This document shows positions 5,968 through 6,262 of a stretch of DNA of 6,262 nt, piece by piece. Position 1 is the stretch's first letter. The number at the start of each line of letters is the position of its first letter. A program made the translations under genes and the position numbers. Under the pieces are notes generated by a model. The model searched no databases. It saw nothing but the letters and a program-made list of their open reading frames with translations, and was not told the origin of the DNA. The stretch is from Chloroflexota bacterium (GTDB taxonomy: Bacteria > Chloroflexota > Limnocylindria > Limnocylindrales > CSP1-4), in contig DAIERN010000084.1 in assembly GCA_027346765.1 (NCBI GenBank), positions 1 to 6,262 on the forward strand, given 5' to 3'.

Positions 5968-6262
5968 GTGGCAACATCGAGCTCTTCAGTCTGGCGCCGC
6001 TCAGTCCCCAAGGACGCGCCGCCCGAGCCGTTCAAGCACTTGATTGACCAGTACCAGCACCGCGAACAGCTCGTTACCTGCACCTGCGGCTGGAAGGGCA
6101 GCAGCCTGGACTCCGCTCCTGACGGCTGGAAGGCTCATCTCCTCGAGGTGCGCGGCCGAGTCGGCGAGCCGTCCCTGCCCGTGCGCCGCCCATGCCGGAA
6201 TGAGTCTCCCCTCCGGCAACGCGGCGGCGATCGCGCAGCGTTCCGCCGCAACGGTCCGTCGC
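5968..6262 (+). CDS. Small unrecognised protein with a CxCGW motif, cut by the window end
   Basis: The frame is open from GTG 5968 to the end of the window (98 full codons, no stop), with an upstream in-frame stop at 5941 and a good ribosome site AGGAGAGG (5950-5957, 10-nt gap). The first 70 residues look like a real soluble protein: an aromatic, charged start, then EPFKHLIDQYQHREQLVTC, then the motif C-T-C-G-W-K-G at residues 43-49 and WKAHLLEVRG at 60-69. Two Cys spaced as CxC followed by G-W, with a later W and H, resemble small CxCGWxG...H proteins common in high-G+C bacteria and may bind a metal; this is inference. After about residue 74 the sequence turns Arg-rich and unlike a folded domain, so there may be a frame change or a flexible tail. 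A second possible start, ATG at 6200-6202 in another frame, begins MSLPSGNAAAIAQRSAATV and also stays open. I do not recognise a function. Confidence 0.5.
   Translation, partial: MATSSSSVWRRSVPKDAPPEPFKHLIDQYQHREQLVTCTCGWKGSSLDSAPDGWKAHLLEVRGRVGEPSLPVRRPCRNESPLRQRGGDRAAFRRNGPS

Noticed and set aside
6001..6219. Minus-strand 72-codon frame at the right edge
   Set aside because: It lies opposite the better-supported plus-strand CxCGW frame, which has a ribosome site and an upstream stop; the minus frame shows no motif.

Overview
The window is G+C-rich bacterial chromosome (about two-thirds G+C by eye, not computed) with strongly G/C-biased third codon positions. It carries a conserved housekeeping pair, DNA primase followed by the primary sigma factor, on the minus strand, and a large membrane-bound cyclic-di-GMP phosphodiesterase divergent from it on the plus strand. 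The wording of the primase zinc domain and the architecture of the signalling protein suggest a high-G+C Chloroflexota-like or actinobacterium-like lineage. This is an impression from protein wording; no ribosomal RNA gene is present to settle it. There is no mobile element, CRISPR array, tRNA or rRNA.

Layout. Positions 1-389 (minus) hold the first 129 codons of rpoD, which runs off the left edge. Positions 392-2353 (minus) hold dnaG, separated from rpoD by only 2 nt, with the rpoD ribosome-binding site inside the end of dnaG. Positions 2354-2680 are a divergent control region. It contains a good minus-strand sigma-70-type promoter and five copies of a CTTGWCAAG-like element (one pair forming a perfect 23-bp palindrome just downstream of the predicted start of transcription). 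It also contains a separate 7-bp inverted repeat with a 9-bp spacer and a long leader for the plus-strand gene. Positions 2681-5701 (plus) encode a 1006-residue protein: about ten membrane helices, two PAS domains, a GAF-like domain and an EAL domain with all the expected metal and catalytic residues, but no GGDEF domain. Positions 5702-5967 are non-coding with small inverted repeats. Positions 5968-6262 (plus) begin a small unrecognised gene with a CxCGW motif that is still open at the right edge.

How the parts relate. DnaG (replication priming) and RpoD (housekeeping transcription) form the core of the classical macromolecular-synthesis operon; rpsU is not adjacent here. The repeated CTTGWCAAG sites overlap the promoter that would drive both genes, so whatever binds them could control replication and transcription initiation capacity together. 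The same sites lie upstream of the c-di-GMP phosphodiesterase, so shared control is possible but unproven. The most useful points to check are this operator cluster and the missing canonical dnaG start: an ACG lies at the correct distance from a perfect GGAGGT, where an ATG would be expected.
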